From Agrostemma githago (lineage: Eukaryota; Streptophyta; Magnoliopsida; Caryophyllales; Caryophyllaceae), in the NCBI GenBank assembly GCA_958450325.1, contig OY288256.1, forward strand, positions 50,858,953-50,922,952: DNA of 64,000 nt, written 5' to 3'. Each line of letters opens with the position of its first letter. Position 1 is the stretch's first letter. The notes under the pieces are model-generated. The model searched no databases. It saw nothing but the letters and a program-made list of their open reading frames with translations, and had not been told where the DNA came from. The position numbers were made by a program, and so were the translations under genes. This document shows, piece by piece, positions 11,340 through 24,383 of this stretch.

Positions 11340-11600
11340 CCATGGTTAAACATTCCATGGTGATCTCATCTCATCCCTTTCCTTCATTCATGCGTCGGTG
11401 ACTCACTGTCACTGTTAAATTACATTACCCCTTCTCTCTCTCTCTCATATATATACATACTGTATTAAATATTTTATTAATTATGATATTCTTTATAATA
11501 ATATTGCCAATATATTTAAACAATACTCATATAATTCCAATTCACTCAAGAATTCCATTCCCCCTTAAAACCCAGAAATTTTAGAGAGGGAGAGAATTGA

Positions 11601-11700
11601 ATGGGGGATTCTACTGATTCGATTTCTCTTGATATTGGGTCGATCTCCATTGATTGCAAGGTCTGATTTCTTGCTAATCATTTAATTACACTCTTTAATT

Positions 11701-11731
<31 letters not shown>

Positions 11732-14700
11732 TTCTATATATTATGTCTCGGTCCATTGATTAAAATACTCCTCACAAACGACCGAGAGACGGAGGGAGTA
11801 TATTTTAGGTGCAAGTATATTTTAGGTGCATTAGTAAAATAATGCAAGTGTTCTTGTTACAATGCTGGTGAATTATAGGATATGGGTTTTTATTGAAATA
11901 TCAGATTTCTGTTATTTTGGGTTTTAACTTTCTTTCTTTCATTATTATTAGTTCGACCCAGAAAAAAAAAAAGAAGAATTCTTCAAATTTGGGTTGGTAC
12001 CCTTTTAATTGGGATTGATTCTGATGTGGGATTTTGATTAATTGCTTTAATTACAGAAATTTTACTATTTATTATTATTTCAAAAAATATGTGGTATGTG
12101 TGTGTGTCGTACTTGCTCTAGTTACAGTACACATTACTCATATTTGTTGTAAAAAAGGAAAGTGTAGATTGTTTGTTTTCATTGATATGGAATTCGCTAA
12201 AAGAACTTGTTTTGTTTAATTTTGGTAACCCAGATTTGTTACCGTACTATCGGGGGATTCTTTGCTCTTTCAATCAACTATGCCACCTATATAAATAAAT
12301 ATTTATATATTAATTAATTGCACAAATCAATCAGTTTTCAAAAGAAAATTATAATCAGATTCAGATGATGATGATGAACTTGTTACATGCTTACAGGGTA
12401 ATTTTTTTGTTTAATTTAAGAATTAGGTGGAGAGGGAGTGGAATTTATGATTATTATTTACTCCTGTCTGTCATAGCAAAAATGATCTGGCTACTGTCAG
12501 ATCAATTTTGATGGTACAGAGCTGGAAATTGCATGTTATTAAGTATAATTTGAGAAGTGTTGTGCAGGAATTCTATGTTAAAACGGGGAGTGGTCCGGTA
12601 TCCGTGGCCGTTTATGGTGATCAGGATAAGCCTGCTCTTGTTACCTACCCAGATTTGGCTTTGAATTGTGAGTCCGGTCATCTTATTTAATATGCCATTA
12701 CGCCCTACACTTATTTGCTTCATGTTGTTACCCTTCTACTCCCTCCGTCTTAAAAAGTGGGAAGAAACATAAAGGACGGAGGGAGTACTAAGGAGTACTG
12801 TATTTGTTTTCTAATGGAGTACTCTTTTTTGGTGTATGTGTGGTTGTCATCAAAACTTGTAGGTAACGTTCTCAATATTTTACTTAGAATTCACTACTAG
12901 AAAAAGGCTGAAGTTGTTGGGCAGGGCTTTTTTTTAATGACTTTGAATTTATCAGCCAACGTGGTAATGAACTAATGATGATGTCTATCAATACATTTTA
13001 ATATATGAAATTATTCATTTTGATCTAAGTGATCATTGGAGGATGATTCGTGTTGCTTGAGCTCAAATCATTTTAGGATTAAGACTTTGTCGTTGTTATT
13101 GTTGTTGTATTCATTTCGATGTTTGGCTTGGCAGATGCATCTTGTTTTCAAGGATTATTTATGTGTCCGGAAGCGCTGACGTTGCTTCTCCACAACTTCT
13201 GCATATACCATATCAGCCCACCTGGACATGAGGTTCGTACAGATATAACCATGTCACTAAATTCTCTTGCAAAATGGTTTTAAACTAAATACACAGTATT
13301 ACAAAAATCGTCCATTAAAGGCACATGTTCCCATACTTTTGGGAATTACGGAGTATTAAATCATTTTAATAGGGAATTAGGGAAACTTGGTTCGGGTCAA
13401 TTAGCTTGTGCTTCTACAATTATACTACTTCAGTAAAACTGCCTTTCACATATCACCAGTATTGCAGAAAGTGATTTTTATTTTATCTCCCTTGGTCGAG
13501 TCGGATATCCAATTGCTTCTGTTCTGGAGTACTCCATATGAAAACAGTTATTAGTTGTTTTGGGTGCAGAAAAACTAAAAGTATTTGTTTGTACCCCATT
13601 TTCTAGCTGCTTCTTTTCTAGGATGTTGTGAAAGAATCTTTGTTAGTTTGTACTGTATCTGATTCTATAAACTTATCAAATGTTATTTCAGTGGGGAGCA
13701 GGTGCTATGAGTAGTGACGCCTCTTCGCCTAATGTGGATGATTTAGCTGACCAGATAGCTGACATTCTCGACTATTTTGGGTACTGTTTCTGTTATTAAA
13801 ATTTCGAGCATTTCGTAATATGCCAGTTTCAATTGTCTTGCGGCTTTTTTCTCCATGGATCGTGTTCATACTGACTCAGCATCTATTTTTCGGGTTGTCA
13901 TTTGTTGCAGACTTGGGGAAGTAATGTGTATGGGTGTTACCGCTGGTGCATACATACTAACCTTATTTGCCGTATGTTGCAACTCTTGATGAGCAGTAAT
14001 AGTAAAGATGATCTACTCTTCTTATGTACGTGTATATATTCAACTGCTCATTCATTCTTTTGTTCTTTGACTCTTGATGTGCAGACGAAATATACGCAGC
14101 GTGTTCTTGGTTTGATTCTAGTTTCTCCTCTATGCAGAGCACCCAGTTGGACTGAATGGCTATACAATAAGGTCCCTTTTTCTTTCTTAACCAGTCCTCT
14201 ACTGGTAGTTCCAAGGGAAGAATATTAGCCTTACAGAAATCTCCTTCTTGTAGGTGATGTCGAAGGTACTGTATTTCTACGGCATGTGCTCTGTAGTAAA
14301 AGAGATGCTGGTGAAGCGGTACTTTGGCAAGGTACAAATTCTACTGTTGTCGACCGTGTCCGTGTGCCTATTATTTCCTTGTGAATTTGTGATGTTTATT
14401 ATCCCGTTCAAATGATTGCAGCAAGCTAGGGGCAACTCTCTTGTATCAGAATCGGATATTGTTCAGTCATGTAAGAAAGTGAGAGTTCTTGACCACATTA
14501 TCTTCTACTCGTATTTCTTTTGTCTCTTGAATGTTTTGGAATGGTCGTTATTTATTTCAGATTGTTTTGTAGTGGCTAGATGACAGAGAAAGTACAAATG
14601 TTATGCGATATCTGGAGGCAATGAACAGGTGCACTTAGTTTCTCATTCTTTATCTTCAATTGATTGTAGCCGTGTGTCAATACCTCACCTCATAATTGTT

Positions 14701-15286
14701 GCGAGTATTATTATTATGCTTATGAGTAGCTTTTATCTGTGTACCCTTTTCCTTAGTCGGCAAGACATAACCGAAGGATTAAAGAAGCTGCGATGCCGTT
14801 CACTTGTATTCGTTGGAGAGGACTCGTGTTTCCACTCAGAAGCGGTACACATGGCCACAAAGCTAGACAGGCGATTTAGTGCTTTGGTGGAGGTACCGTA
14901 GTCATTTCACTTCCCTCATAATTACTATAAGTGCTTACAATTAGGCTACTTGCGCACGGTCTCCTTAATTATAATGTAACATCAACTCGATTAAGCTAAA
15001 TCCCCTACCCATATAGCATTGTTATTAAGAAATTCTGTTTTGAGGCTTGCAGGTGCAGGGATGTGGGTCATTGGTGACGGAGGAGCAACCAAATGCGATG
15101 ATGATCCCGTTAGAGTATTTTCTCATGGGTTATGGGTTGTACCGGCAATCACACATGAGTGTGAGCCCAAGAAGCCCGTTAAGTCCATCGTTAAGCCCAT
15201 ACTGCATCTCTCCCGAGCTGCTGTCGCCTGAGAGCATGGGTCTGAAGTTGAAACCCATTAAGACTCGCATCTCATTGGAGGTGTAG
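11601..15286 (+). CDS. NDL: NDL (N-MYC downregulated-like) protein, 351 aa, 11 exons
   Basis: Exons by GT-AG borders and unbroken phase: 11601-11660, 12568-12667, 13135-13232, 13692-13780, 13911-13971, 14085-14171, 14254-14331, 14422-14478, 14573-14628, 14757-14892, 15053-15286 (1056 nt including TAG). The product starts MGDSTDSISLDIGSISIDCK and has the NDR alpha/beta-hydrolase-like core: GPVSVAVYGDQDKPALVTYP, HNFCIYHISPPGHE, DDLADQIADIL, MGVTAGAYILTLFA, GLILVSPLCRAPSWTEWLYN and VFVGEDSCFHSEAV. The C-terminus is SPELLSPESMGLKLKPIKTR. In Arabidopsis, NDL proteins bind the G-protein beta-gamma/RGS1 module and modulate auxin transport. The family does not use the hydrolase fold as a known enzyme. 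Length matches the family, with no stops or frameshifts. NDL1, NDL2 and NDL3 are not distinguished. Confidence 0.93.
12739..12785. mobile_element. Very short Stowaway-like foldback in NDL intron 2
   Basis: A 47-bp unit begins CTCCCTCCGTCTTAAAA and ends with the inverse GGACGGAGGGAG, flanked by TA on both sides (12737-12738, 12786-12787). It looks like an internally deleted Stowaway with little more than its two inverted repeats. Confidence 0.6.
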
Positions 15287-15795
15287 TAATAATAATAATA
15301 AGGGATAATAATCTTGGCAGAAGCGTCAAGAAGTGTCTGTCGTAACACAGTTCGTTTTTGGTGGCGTGAAATGAAATGGAGGAAGGTATAGGGGGGTGAG
15401 TGAGTGTTGTAGATACAAAAAGGAAGAATAGATGAAAAATATATACGCTACAAGGCAGGATATGTACTCTTATATTTAGTCTGGAAAGTTGGACATGATG
15501 CTGGAGTATTTTATTTTTTATTTTTTTTAAATTTGTGGAAGCACATTTCATCGGATGAGATCTGTAAATTTTTTTGGGAATAATCAATATGATGATGAAA
15601 GCAATTAATAAAGTGTTTGATTCTTTGGCAACTCTTAAAACCCATCTTCCATTGTATATTGGTCTGTGATGATTCCTGAACCTGTTCCTTAATGATTTTA
15701 AAGACTATTTATTTATCCCGGTTTCCTATTATTAATTGAGATACTCCATGCTGTGTTTTTTTTTTTTAAAAAAAGTTACTATTAGATGCTCCTAA
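15287..15795. other. NDL 3' region and intergenic DNA
   Basis: This contains the presumed 3' UTR. Candidate AATAAA-like polyadenylation signals lie in the TAATAATAATAATAA run just after the stop and at about 15606. There is no further gene. Confidence 0.45.
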
Positions 15796-15946
15796 GAGCA
15801 TTAGCAATAATAAACGTTCATCCAAGTTCATTCACCGCCACATCACTGCCACTTCACTATCTACAAACTCAAACTCCAAAGAACCAATGTCAACAATAGC
15901 AAAGTTCATCCAAGTTTATAAATGGGTCCCGCACACAATCCACTCA

Positions 15947-16840
15947 GAGCATTAGCAATAACAAACGTCCATCCAAGTTCATTCTCCGCCACATCACTGC
16001 CACATCACTATCTACAAACTCAAACTCCAAAGAACCAATGTCAACAATAGCAAAGTTCATCCAAGTTTATAAATGGGTCCCACACACAATCCACTCACAC
16101 TACTTATTAATTTCTACCAAAATATTTCATTTTTTAATTATCATCATAATATATTTTTAATAAATTAACATTACATTTTGAAATTAACAACAAAACGTTT
16201 TTTAATAATATTTTTTTTTAAACTCCATATTTTTTTTAACAATCTAAAAAATTAAATTAACACTTCCCACCAACAACTATAATAATACATTTATTTATAT
16301 AAATTATTTCTCCTATTGGGTCAAAAATAGTTCATATAGGTGTAATAAAATTCAAGACTTTAAATTATAAACTACTCGTATTAAATAACAAATCCATAAA
16401 ATGTAAATGAAATAAAGTGAACAAAATAATATAAAATGAATAATATTATAAATTTAATAAACACAAAAAAGAAGACCTACTCAAGTATTATATTATGAAT
16501 ATTCTAACATATTGTAATAATTAACTTAATCATATGTTATCTTAATAATATTATATCTTATTAAATTCATTATGAATTTGTAATCATGTATTATGAATAG
16601 AATATGGAGTAAAAATAAATAAAGTGGTGCAAAATTGAATGAATGAATGATAAATTGAATGAATTGAGTATGCCAAAAAAAAGTGTGTGAAAATAAAGAG
16701 CATGTCCCACTTGTCAGTAAATGGACAAGTTTGAGAAAACAAACCAAGATGAACGAACGCTCCTCCCTCAATAGCACAAACCAACGGCAGGTACGTTCGT
16801 AAAAATGAACGCACGCAATGAACTTCTATTGCTGATGCTC
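15947..16840. mobile_element. Nested Harbinger-like MITE (inner copy)
   Basis: The left end GAGCATTAGCAATA and right end TTGCTGATGCTC are flanked by TCA on both sides (15944-15946, 16841-16843). Outside it the host element resumes without loss (CCACTCA, then CACTACTTATTA). This copy therefore inserted into an older member of the same family. Confidence 0.65.
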
Positions 16841-17467
16841 TCACACTACTTATTATTTTCTATCAAAACATTTCATTTTTTAATTAACATCATAATATTT
16901 TTTTAATAAATTAACATTACATTTTTAAATTAACAACAAAACGTTTTTAATAATATTTTTTTAAAACTCATAATTTTTTAAACTCCATATTTTTTTTAAA
17001 CAATGGGTTATGAACCTCAACCAGAACCCGTTAATTACGTATCGTGTTTTCGGGTCGTGTTATTTGTGGCCCGCTGAAGTTATATTCCACTATTTTTCTC
17101 CATCGAAAAGTTAATAAAATTTATCATGTTCAAAATAAATTTTGATGAGGTGTGCAAAGTTAATACTAAAAGTTAATAAAATTACATTACCAAATAATGA
17201 GTATGTCACAAATGATGTGCAAATTACTGAGTAATCAACAAAGAAATGGTGTGCAAATTACCAAATAATTAGGAAAGAAATGGTGTGCAATATTGAGTAT
17301 GTCACAAATGATGTCACCTTGCAGCTTTATTATGCTTTCTGTGTCTACAAACGCGGTTCGCATTTCCGAACACCACGAACAAACGTTTTTTTTTTTTTTT
17401 TTTTCAACAACGGCGCATTCATCCACACGAACGTTCATCACTACGAACTTCATGTAAAAATTCACTA

Positions 17468-17740
17468 GAGCATTAGCAATAACAAACGTCCATCCAAGTT
17501 CATTCTCCGCCACATCACTGCCACATCACTATCTACAAACTCAAACTCCAAAGAACCAATGTCAACAATAGTACAAGTTCATCCAAGTTTATAAATGGGT
17601 CCCACACACAATCCACTCCACACTACTTGACCTTAATTTCTAACAAAACATTTCATTTTTAAATTAACATCATAATATTTTTTTAATAAATTAACATTTC
17701 ATTTTTTAAATTAACAACAAAACGTTTTTTAATTTCGGTC
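17468..17740. mobile_element. Third left-end copy of the Harbinger-like family
   Basis: The sequence from GAGCATTAGCAATAACAAAC through AATCCACTCCACACTACTT repeats the left parts at 15796 and 15947. The right end is either lost or shared with the outer copy at 18156. Confidence 0.5.
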
Positions 17741-18235
17741 ATGGTTCGTATCGTACATTAATTTCGTATCGGGTTCGTGTCATATTTTTGTGTCATGTCC
17801 ACATTTGGAAAAGCTAATAAAATTTATTATACAAACACTATAAATATTATACAAAACACTATAAGTAAAAGTATATAAAATTTATTAATGAAAAGTTATC
17901 AATGGTGAATAGGAGTAAGCAAATTTGAAGAGAAAATTTGAAGTGTACAGCCAATTTGAAGAGAAAAGGAACATTTGAAGAGAAATGAAGTGTGCAGCCA
18001 ATTTGGGGGGCCCATTGCTCTGCCACACTCTTCACACAAACGAAGTTCGTAAACACGAACATGGATGAACGGTACGGGAACCAACAATAACAAAAACAAA
18101 CGAACGAACGTTCATATTTAAGAACTTACTCTAACAACATCCTATTGCTAATGCTCTAAGCTTTATGTTTCGGCTCATCCTCGAGCTTATCAACCGTCCT
18201 CATTAACTTGGTCGCTGAGTTGTGAGTTCACTTAT

Positions 18236-18672
18236 GGCATGTTTGGGAACTTGGATTTGGATTTGAATTCCGGATTTGAAATATTTTGAGTGTTTGGAAA
18301 TCTTGGGATTTGGATTTGAAATTCTAACCAAATCCAACCTGGTTCAAATTTGGTTTTCTCAAATTCCTAGTAGATAGTAGTCATTTCAATTCCGTCATTT
18401 GTCGTTTCTTTGTTTTTTCGCATAATTTTATCGTAGTATTTTTTTTCTTCATATTTTTCCCCGTATTTGAACATTTACATTTTTCTAATGAAAAATTAAA
18501 AAAAAAAAAAAAGGGTGAACTTGACCCGACTTCACCCGCCCGAAATTCAAATCCAAATCCAAGGGTACCCAAACATCATTTTGGATTTGGATTTAGATTT
18601 GAATTCTAGAAATTCAAATAAGGAATTGAATTCTTGATATTCAAATCAATTCCGAGTACCCAAACGCAACCT
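18236..18672. mobile_element. Probable small DNA element with GTTTGG-type inverted ends
   Basis: The left arm GGCATGTTTGGGAACTTGG then ATTTGGATTTGAATT, and the inverted right arm GGTTGCGTTTGGGTACTCGG then AATTGATTTGAAT, form imperfect inverted repeats. The interior has many GGATTTGAATTC-like words. No target duplication was recognised. Confidence 0.4.
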
Positions 18673-19320
18673 TACGGAGTATTAACTTGTACTCTCTCTA
18701 TCCCAAAAAGATCGCCCAATTTCTTCATTATATATATGTGAGGAGTATTTTTAACCGAATACTATTTGCTTATCAACCAATTTGTTTACCAAATAGTAAT
18801 CCATCCAATCACCTATTAATCCACCCAAGAATAAATCATTAAAATAATTAGTTCATGTCAAAGACGTTGGTTAAAAGCGGTTTTGATGGCTTTTATGTAA
18901 GAGGGTGATGTTGTGGTGTTAACCAGTGAGAAAGAAAGGTCGAAAAGAGAGAAACCTGGGGATAAAACAAAGAACTTGCCTTCTTTTTTCTTTCGACACA
19001 AATACGAGCGAGCATGGCTCAGCCATAGCGTTCTCTCCTTTGGTTTAATCAGTACAAGTAAATTGCCATCTTATCCGTATACACACCAACACCATACATA
19101 CAGCTACAGCTTAACTATTTGTAGCTGTTGATTATATTTACATAGTACTCAGTACATGATTACATTCCTCATCACTGCAGTTTCACCTATACCTATATAG
19201 GCATAGCGTGGTGTATTTCAGAAGCAAGGTTGCATATATAGCGTGTTCTATTTCAGTGTACTGCTCTTACACAAATAAGGTTACATATATTTTCGGTGTA
19301 GTTTTCATCAAGCAGTTCGT
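18673..19320. other. Intergenic DNA and presumed 3' end of the HDA2 copy
   Basis: No supported gene. The part just below 19320 would be the 3' UTR of the minus-strand HDA2 pseudogene. Confidence 0.45.
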
Positions 19321-21181
19321 TCATTGTGTACATGACATATCTATCAACTGTTTCCTGGAGAGGTTAATGATGGAATCCGCAATTACTTTGGCACTTGACT
19401 TCATATAACCACCTGAAGCAAAAATAATTACATACAAGCTCAATATGGTTGGTATGGGCTCTGCACCACAAACACACAAAAATGTGCTGAGCAAGTGGCT
19501 CAGAGGCCTTACTCATCTCGAGATGAAGATTATTTTGCCAAATTTGTGTAGTTAACCGCAGTTGATCCAGATCAACAACATATGGGAATGGTCAAATGGA
19601 TGGATAGATTGATTGATTTTGTGTTATGGTAGATGATTGTGGCAGGCTAATAACATGGAAAAGTATTTTAGTATTCCTTAGTCCCTTTTTTTGTTAATTT
19701 CTGTAGGCAGTAGTTACTAGTTGCGCTCTAGAATTTGTTAAGTGTACCCGTTTCAGCCCCACAGCTTAGCACTCAGCAAACGGAATAGTAACAGAAAATG
19801 GGAGGGGGAAAAAGACACAGGGATAGGAGAAAAGTAAGAATAAATATTTCAACCTTTTTTTTACTTGGTCACGGTGTATTGGTTTAAAACTTTAAGTCAT
19901 CCTCGACCTCAAGTTTGTTATGCAGAGTATTCCGTGCTATTTTTTCAGCTCACTGCCGTGCAAAAAGAGAACAGGAAATGAAACAGAACCTGATGTCAGC
20001 ATAAGTAGAGGAGTGTTCCTATCACGGGCAAACGCAAATACTTTCTCATCTCTCTTGACGATTCCATCAGGGCTGATCTGCAACAAATAATAAGTACCAT
20101 TAATAATAATGATACTAATTTGTAGTCCATACACATTCCGTTCAAAAATATAGCTGCAACTGATGACATTTCACAGTGATACAGCTCAAAAATATGTGCA
20201 CGTCCTGATCTGACCCACAACCAAACCAAAATCTTGCAGTGAAAGAGATGGTTGGATGTCAGTATGTCACCAATGTATATATGTATCCAGTACAATTATT
20301 TAATCTGGTTTTAAAGTATTTTGTATTTGAAAAACTGAATTACACTAAAGTACTATGTGCATTGTTAAATTCTTAAAGCATAGGAATATAGGATACTCCG
20401 ATTTATATTGTGTATTCATTTACGTATTTGCATTCATTCAGACTTCATCTTCTAGTTCTGGTCAGCTCTCTCCTCGGCCATACTACTAATTAAGGAACCC
20501 TGCAGAATGATCCTCTAACCATTTTTGCTCAGGAGGTCAGAGCCAAAAATTCAGCACAAAAAATTACCATAATATACAATCAATATAGCCATCCAAATTC
20601 CAAACAGTAGACATGCACCGTCACAAGGTGAGGCACACAGAAAAAATCTTACCCTCAGCCTGCCAAGTGGGTCTCCCTCTAGGATGTCTGTTCCAGCATT
20701 GTACACTATCAACTCAGGATCAAACATACGTCCTGCAACCTGTCATTCATCTAAGAGATATCACGTTTGTGTCACTGCAGATAATTTGAGAGAAGCCATG
20801 TAAAAACTCATCAGCCTAGTGTCCTAGTCCCTGACCATGATTTCCCTTAGAGCTTGTTTAGATAGCAAAATAAGTGGGAAAGGAAAGGGAGGAAAGAGAC
20901 GAAGAGGGAAATAGTATGGTTTTTTTTTATATATATATATAATTTCCCTCCAAATCTGCCAGGAAAGGGCTTGTAAAACAAAGCAGACCAGTTTCGTGCA
21001 ATTGAATAAACTACAAGACATGTGGTCCTTAGAAAAAATCAACAAAGAATAGGTAGCTGTTGGTGCAGATAGTGGCAAACCTTGTACCAATGTCATTTAC
21101 CTCAAGTGCATCATCCAATTTTTGCAAGTACTCCTCGGTTGCGGTCCCACTCTGTAGAAAAAAATTAAGATGTGATTAATA

Positions 21182-21438
21182 GAATATAAACGGGCCTCAA
21201 CCATCGTCTTAAGGTTTTGGTTGAGTTGGTTCGTTAACATGGTATCAGAGACAGAGGTCATGAGTTCGAACCCTGGCAGCCCCCAATATCTCGAACTCTC
21301 AGCTGGAATCTCAGCACACGTTATAATGATAAATATATTAAAGCAGAAGCAACTAAAAGCCAATGAAATGTCCTTACCCAATGGGTGTGATCTATATATC
21401 CCCTAGCTGTAAAATCCTTGAAAAAAAAAGGATATGCA
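21182..21438 (+). mobile_element. tRNA-derived SINE-like element in an HDA2 intron
   Basis: Pol III-type internal boxes are visible: an A-box-like TGGTTGAGTTGG and a B-box-like GAGTTCGAACCCTGG about 40 bp later. A run of nine A's lies near the right end. A GATTAATA repeat lies at 21174-21181 and 21439-21446 and may be the target duplication, although ten bases separate it from the A run. Confidence 0.5.
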
Positions 21439-23318
21439 GATTAATAAACCATGACTTTTAAAATGAATACATCTAGACGACAAACTTCCAAACAAATCTC
21501 TTGTAGTTTTTCTGATCACTACAAATCACTTGCGGAGTATATTGGTCAAAGAAAATATTAATACCACACCGCAAAAAGATGGTGAAGATATTTCTTTATG
21601 CAAGTTTAAAACAGCTTTATGATATAAGCAGGCAGAGCATCACTTTCGCACTAAAGTAGCACAAAGTAAGGATCAGCTAAAATTGATAACTTATCAGCAC
21701 CAGGTAAGTACAAACAACTAATGACCAATTCTCACCAGCACAAACAATACAATCATGCATAAAGACATGCAAAAGTGCTGAACATACATACTGAACTATG
21801 ACTACAATTATCCTGAAGTGCATCAAATAATGTGCTATCGAGAATGATCTTGAGATTTCTTCTCAGCCACAAGCCCACAACAGAGGAGAAAAGGACACAT
21901 GCCAGACTTGTAAGACCACAGGGAGCTGTTCTGTCAGTGATGCTGAGAGACCGGTCACTCTTTTAGCATAATGTGGTGATGCTGAAGGTTTTGAGAAAAA
22001 AATCCACAGTTTTTTCTATTGGTCATAAATGATTACCGAATCCAACTGATGGGTAGTCAAATCTTCAAAGGGCAGCTGATGTGTACTTTAACATACAAAC
22101 AATTGCTTGTAACTTTGACGAACACACAATATCACATAAATTGATGATAAATCAGGTTCCATGCCACCGTGAAGGAGAAAACAGCAGTTGTGACCCATAA
22201 GTCCGTATTAGCAAGCCTAAATTGTAACAACTTTCTTTCTCCTTTTTCTAGCTTTTAGAGCCGGAGAATTTCCTAACGATACGTTGCTGTCAGACACTAG
22301 ACACATTGTAAGTTCATTCCGAATTCCGATAACTATCGATTGTCTTTGGAACGATAATTGTAGGGCAACACAAAGGCCACACGGCCCCTCTTCAGTGAAA
22401 AAAGCAGGACTTTATTTAGCTTACTATGAGGGTGTCTCAACTAGATGTGTCAAAACTGTCAATGCCTGGTTAATTCAAGCAACTTACATTGCCTGGTTCA
22501 CCGTTGGTGATACATGAGTTCATCCTTGAAATTTGGTCTATAGTTTCCTGTGAACAACCTGCCCTAATCTCAACAAGTATCATGGTTATTTGGGCAACTA
22601 ATTGTCTAAGAAAGATGCATCATAATTTTATTATATCAGTGGATGAAAAATATTTAAACTTTATCAGCCATTCAATTCATAACATCAATCAACAGGAATT
22701 AGAAATGAGAATATATCAAGATTATTCAAGAATACTGTATTAACAAAATTTGCAAGGCATGGTCACTTACAAGTGGATATATTTCAGAGTGTACATATCA
22801 AGAATGTATACTCTCCCTACAAGTAAGGTAAGTATGAGAACTAGTTCATTGTTTATAAGCATCCTAACAGTAAATGTGAACTGAAAAAACATACTGTCAT
22901 CAGCAAAATCTCTCTCATGCCCATTTCCTTGATGTGCATCAAGGTCAACTATCATAACCCTGTTAATTTCAAATTCAAACATGAGATACGTAACAAGAGA
23001 GTCATACAATCATGCAGCATGGTCATAGTTCATCCAGCAAAATTTGTATCAGATTAGCTGTCCGTACCTGGAGATATTTAATCGCTCGAAAGCAAAGTGA
23101 ATGCACAAAGATATATCAGCATATACACAGAAGCCACCTCCTTTACCAGCAGAACAATGATGGAATCCTCCGCCAACATTGACGGCCCACCCTCTCTCTT
23201 TTGCAAGCTTTGCAGCCAAAACAGATCCTCCCACCTACATCAGAATATAAGTCATTCAATTAAAAAAGGCTTCATAAAAAAATACTCCGAAATAAGCTAA
23301 ACGTTGCTTGCATGCATG

Positions 23319-23540
23319 TACTCCGTACAACTCAAAAATGTAAACTAGCAGAAAACAAGGTTACCGGATTCCCTCGAGTACTCTATGAATCATGAATTGT
23401 TAAGGACTTTATCATGTCGCTTACTAAAAACACGTATAGCACATAGCCACATATTCTATAAGCGCGACTCACGAAGAATATTCATTGTGATCCGGTAACC
23501 ATGTTCTGTACAACTAAAAAATGTAAACTAGCAGAAAGTT
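23319..23540. repeat. Direct repeat around a small inverted repeat in an HDA2 intron
   Basis: ATGTAAACTAGCAGAAA with its left flank occurs at about 23319-23355 and 23506-23540. Between the copies lies a pair of inverted 11-mers, GGTTACCGGAT (23359-23369) and ATCCGGTAACC (23490-23500). This may be a small foldback element plus a local duplication. Confidence 0.45.
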
Positions 23541-24383
23541 AATTATATGCTGTACCTGTTTTCTGAAAGGATGTGAGTAAGTAAATCTCAAATCAGTTAA
23601 AAACTAAGAAGTAAGAACAACCGATCTCATCCAAGATTGTTTAAACAGTTTAATTCACGCCTCTTAGTCAAAGTACTTCTTTCCTCAACTTATTTGGTTC
23701 AAAATGGTAGCAGAGAAGACTTCAGTTTATCGCAATATATTAGGAAGAAATAAGAAGCTTAAATGGAGGAAGAGGAGGAACAACGGAATAAATGTGGAAA
23801 GGTAGCATTGGTCTCAACAACCAACATAACAACAAACCCTTCAACCTTCCATGTGTGACATTCTATGGTGTCGATCTGCTAAGGAAGGAAGACAGAAATG
23901 ACAACGAACAATACTTGATGCACTAACAGAATAAGAGGTAAAATTGTGGGTTTGCACTCATAAATGAACATTTAAAATAATACCTCTATGATGGAAGCTA
24001 CAGTCGAGCTGCTTTTCAGACTATCCAGATACTTTTGCGGATGCACCTGTAAACGTGAGCATACTAAGTTTCCATAATCAAAGATTACACAAGAGAGCTC
24101 TTCCTGGTTGTGAAGCAACAGGTAGCAATTACATAGAAGCAGTTCAAGCTATTGAGTATTGAGTTATTGACTATGAATGAAACGAGAGATATCATTTGGC
24201 CTACAGAAATACAAAGTGAAGTGTAGAGGCTTTGGCTTACCACTAAGAGGTCCTTTTCTGAAGCTTCTTGAGGATCAACAATACATTTTTTGTCCAGAAC
24301 ACCCTCGGAGGCAAGGAATTCGCAAATGCGTCCCCATTTAGAAGAATCAAATGGATGCCTGTAGTTTTGCATTTAAATGAACA

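Larger units (their letters stand above)
15796..18156. mobile_element. Harbinger-like MITE (outer copy) with nested relatives
   Basis: The left end GAGCATTAGCAATA and the right end TATTGCTAATGCTC are perfect inverted repeats. TAA flanks both sides (15793-15795, 18157-18159), consistent with 3-bp PIF/Harbinger duplications. The interior reads CATCCAAGTTCATT, then CACATCACTGCC, then AATGGGTCCCACACACAATC, without a coding frame. A complete relative is nested at 15947-16840, and a further related left end starts at 17468. The latter may pair with the 18156 end instead. Confidence 0.65.

Noticed and set aside
22284..22743. Open frames in 22284-22743 and at 24789-24986
   Set aside because: They lie in HDA2 introns or inside the Helitron, with no conserved motif.
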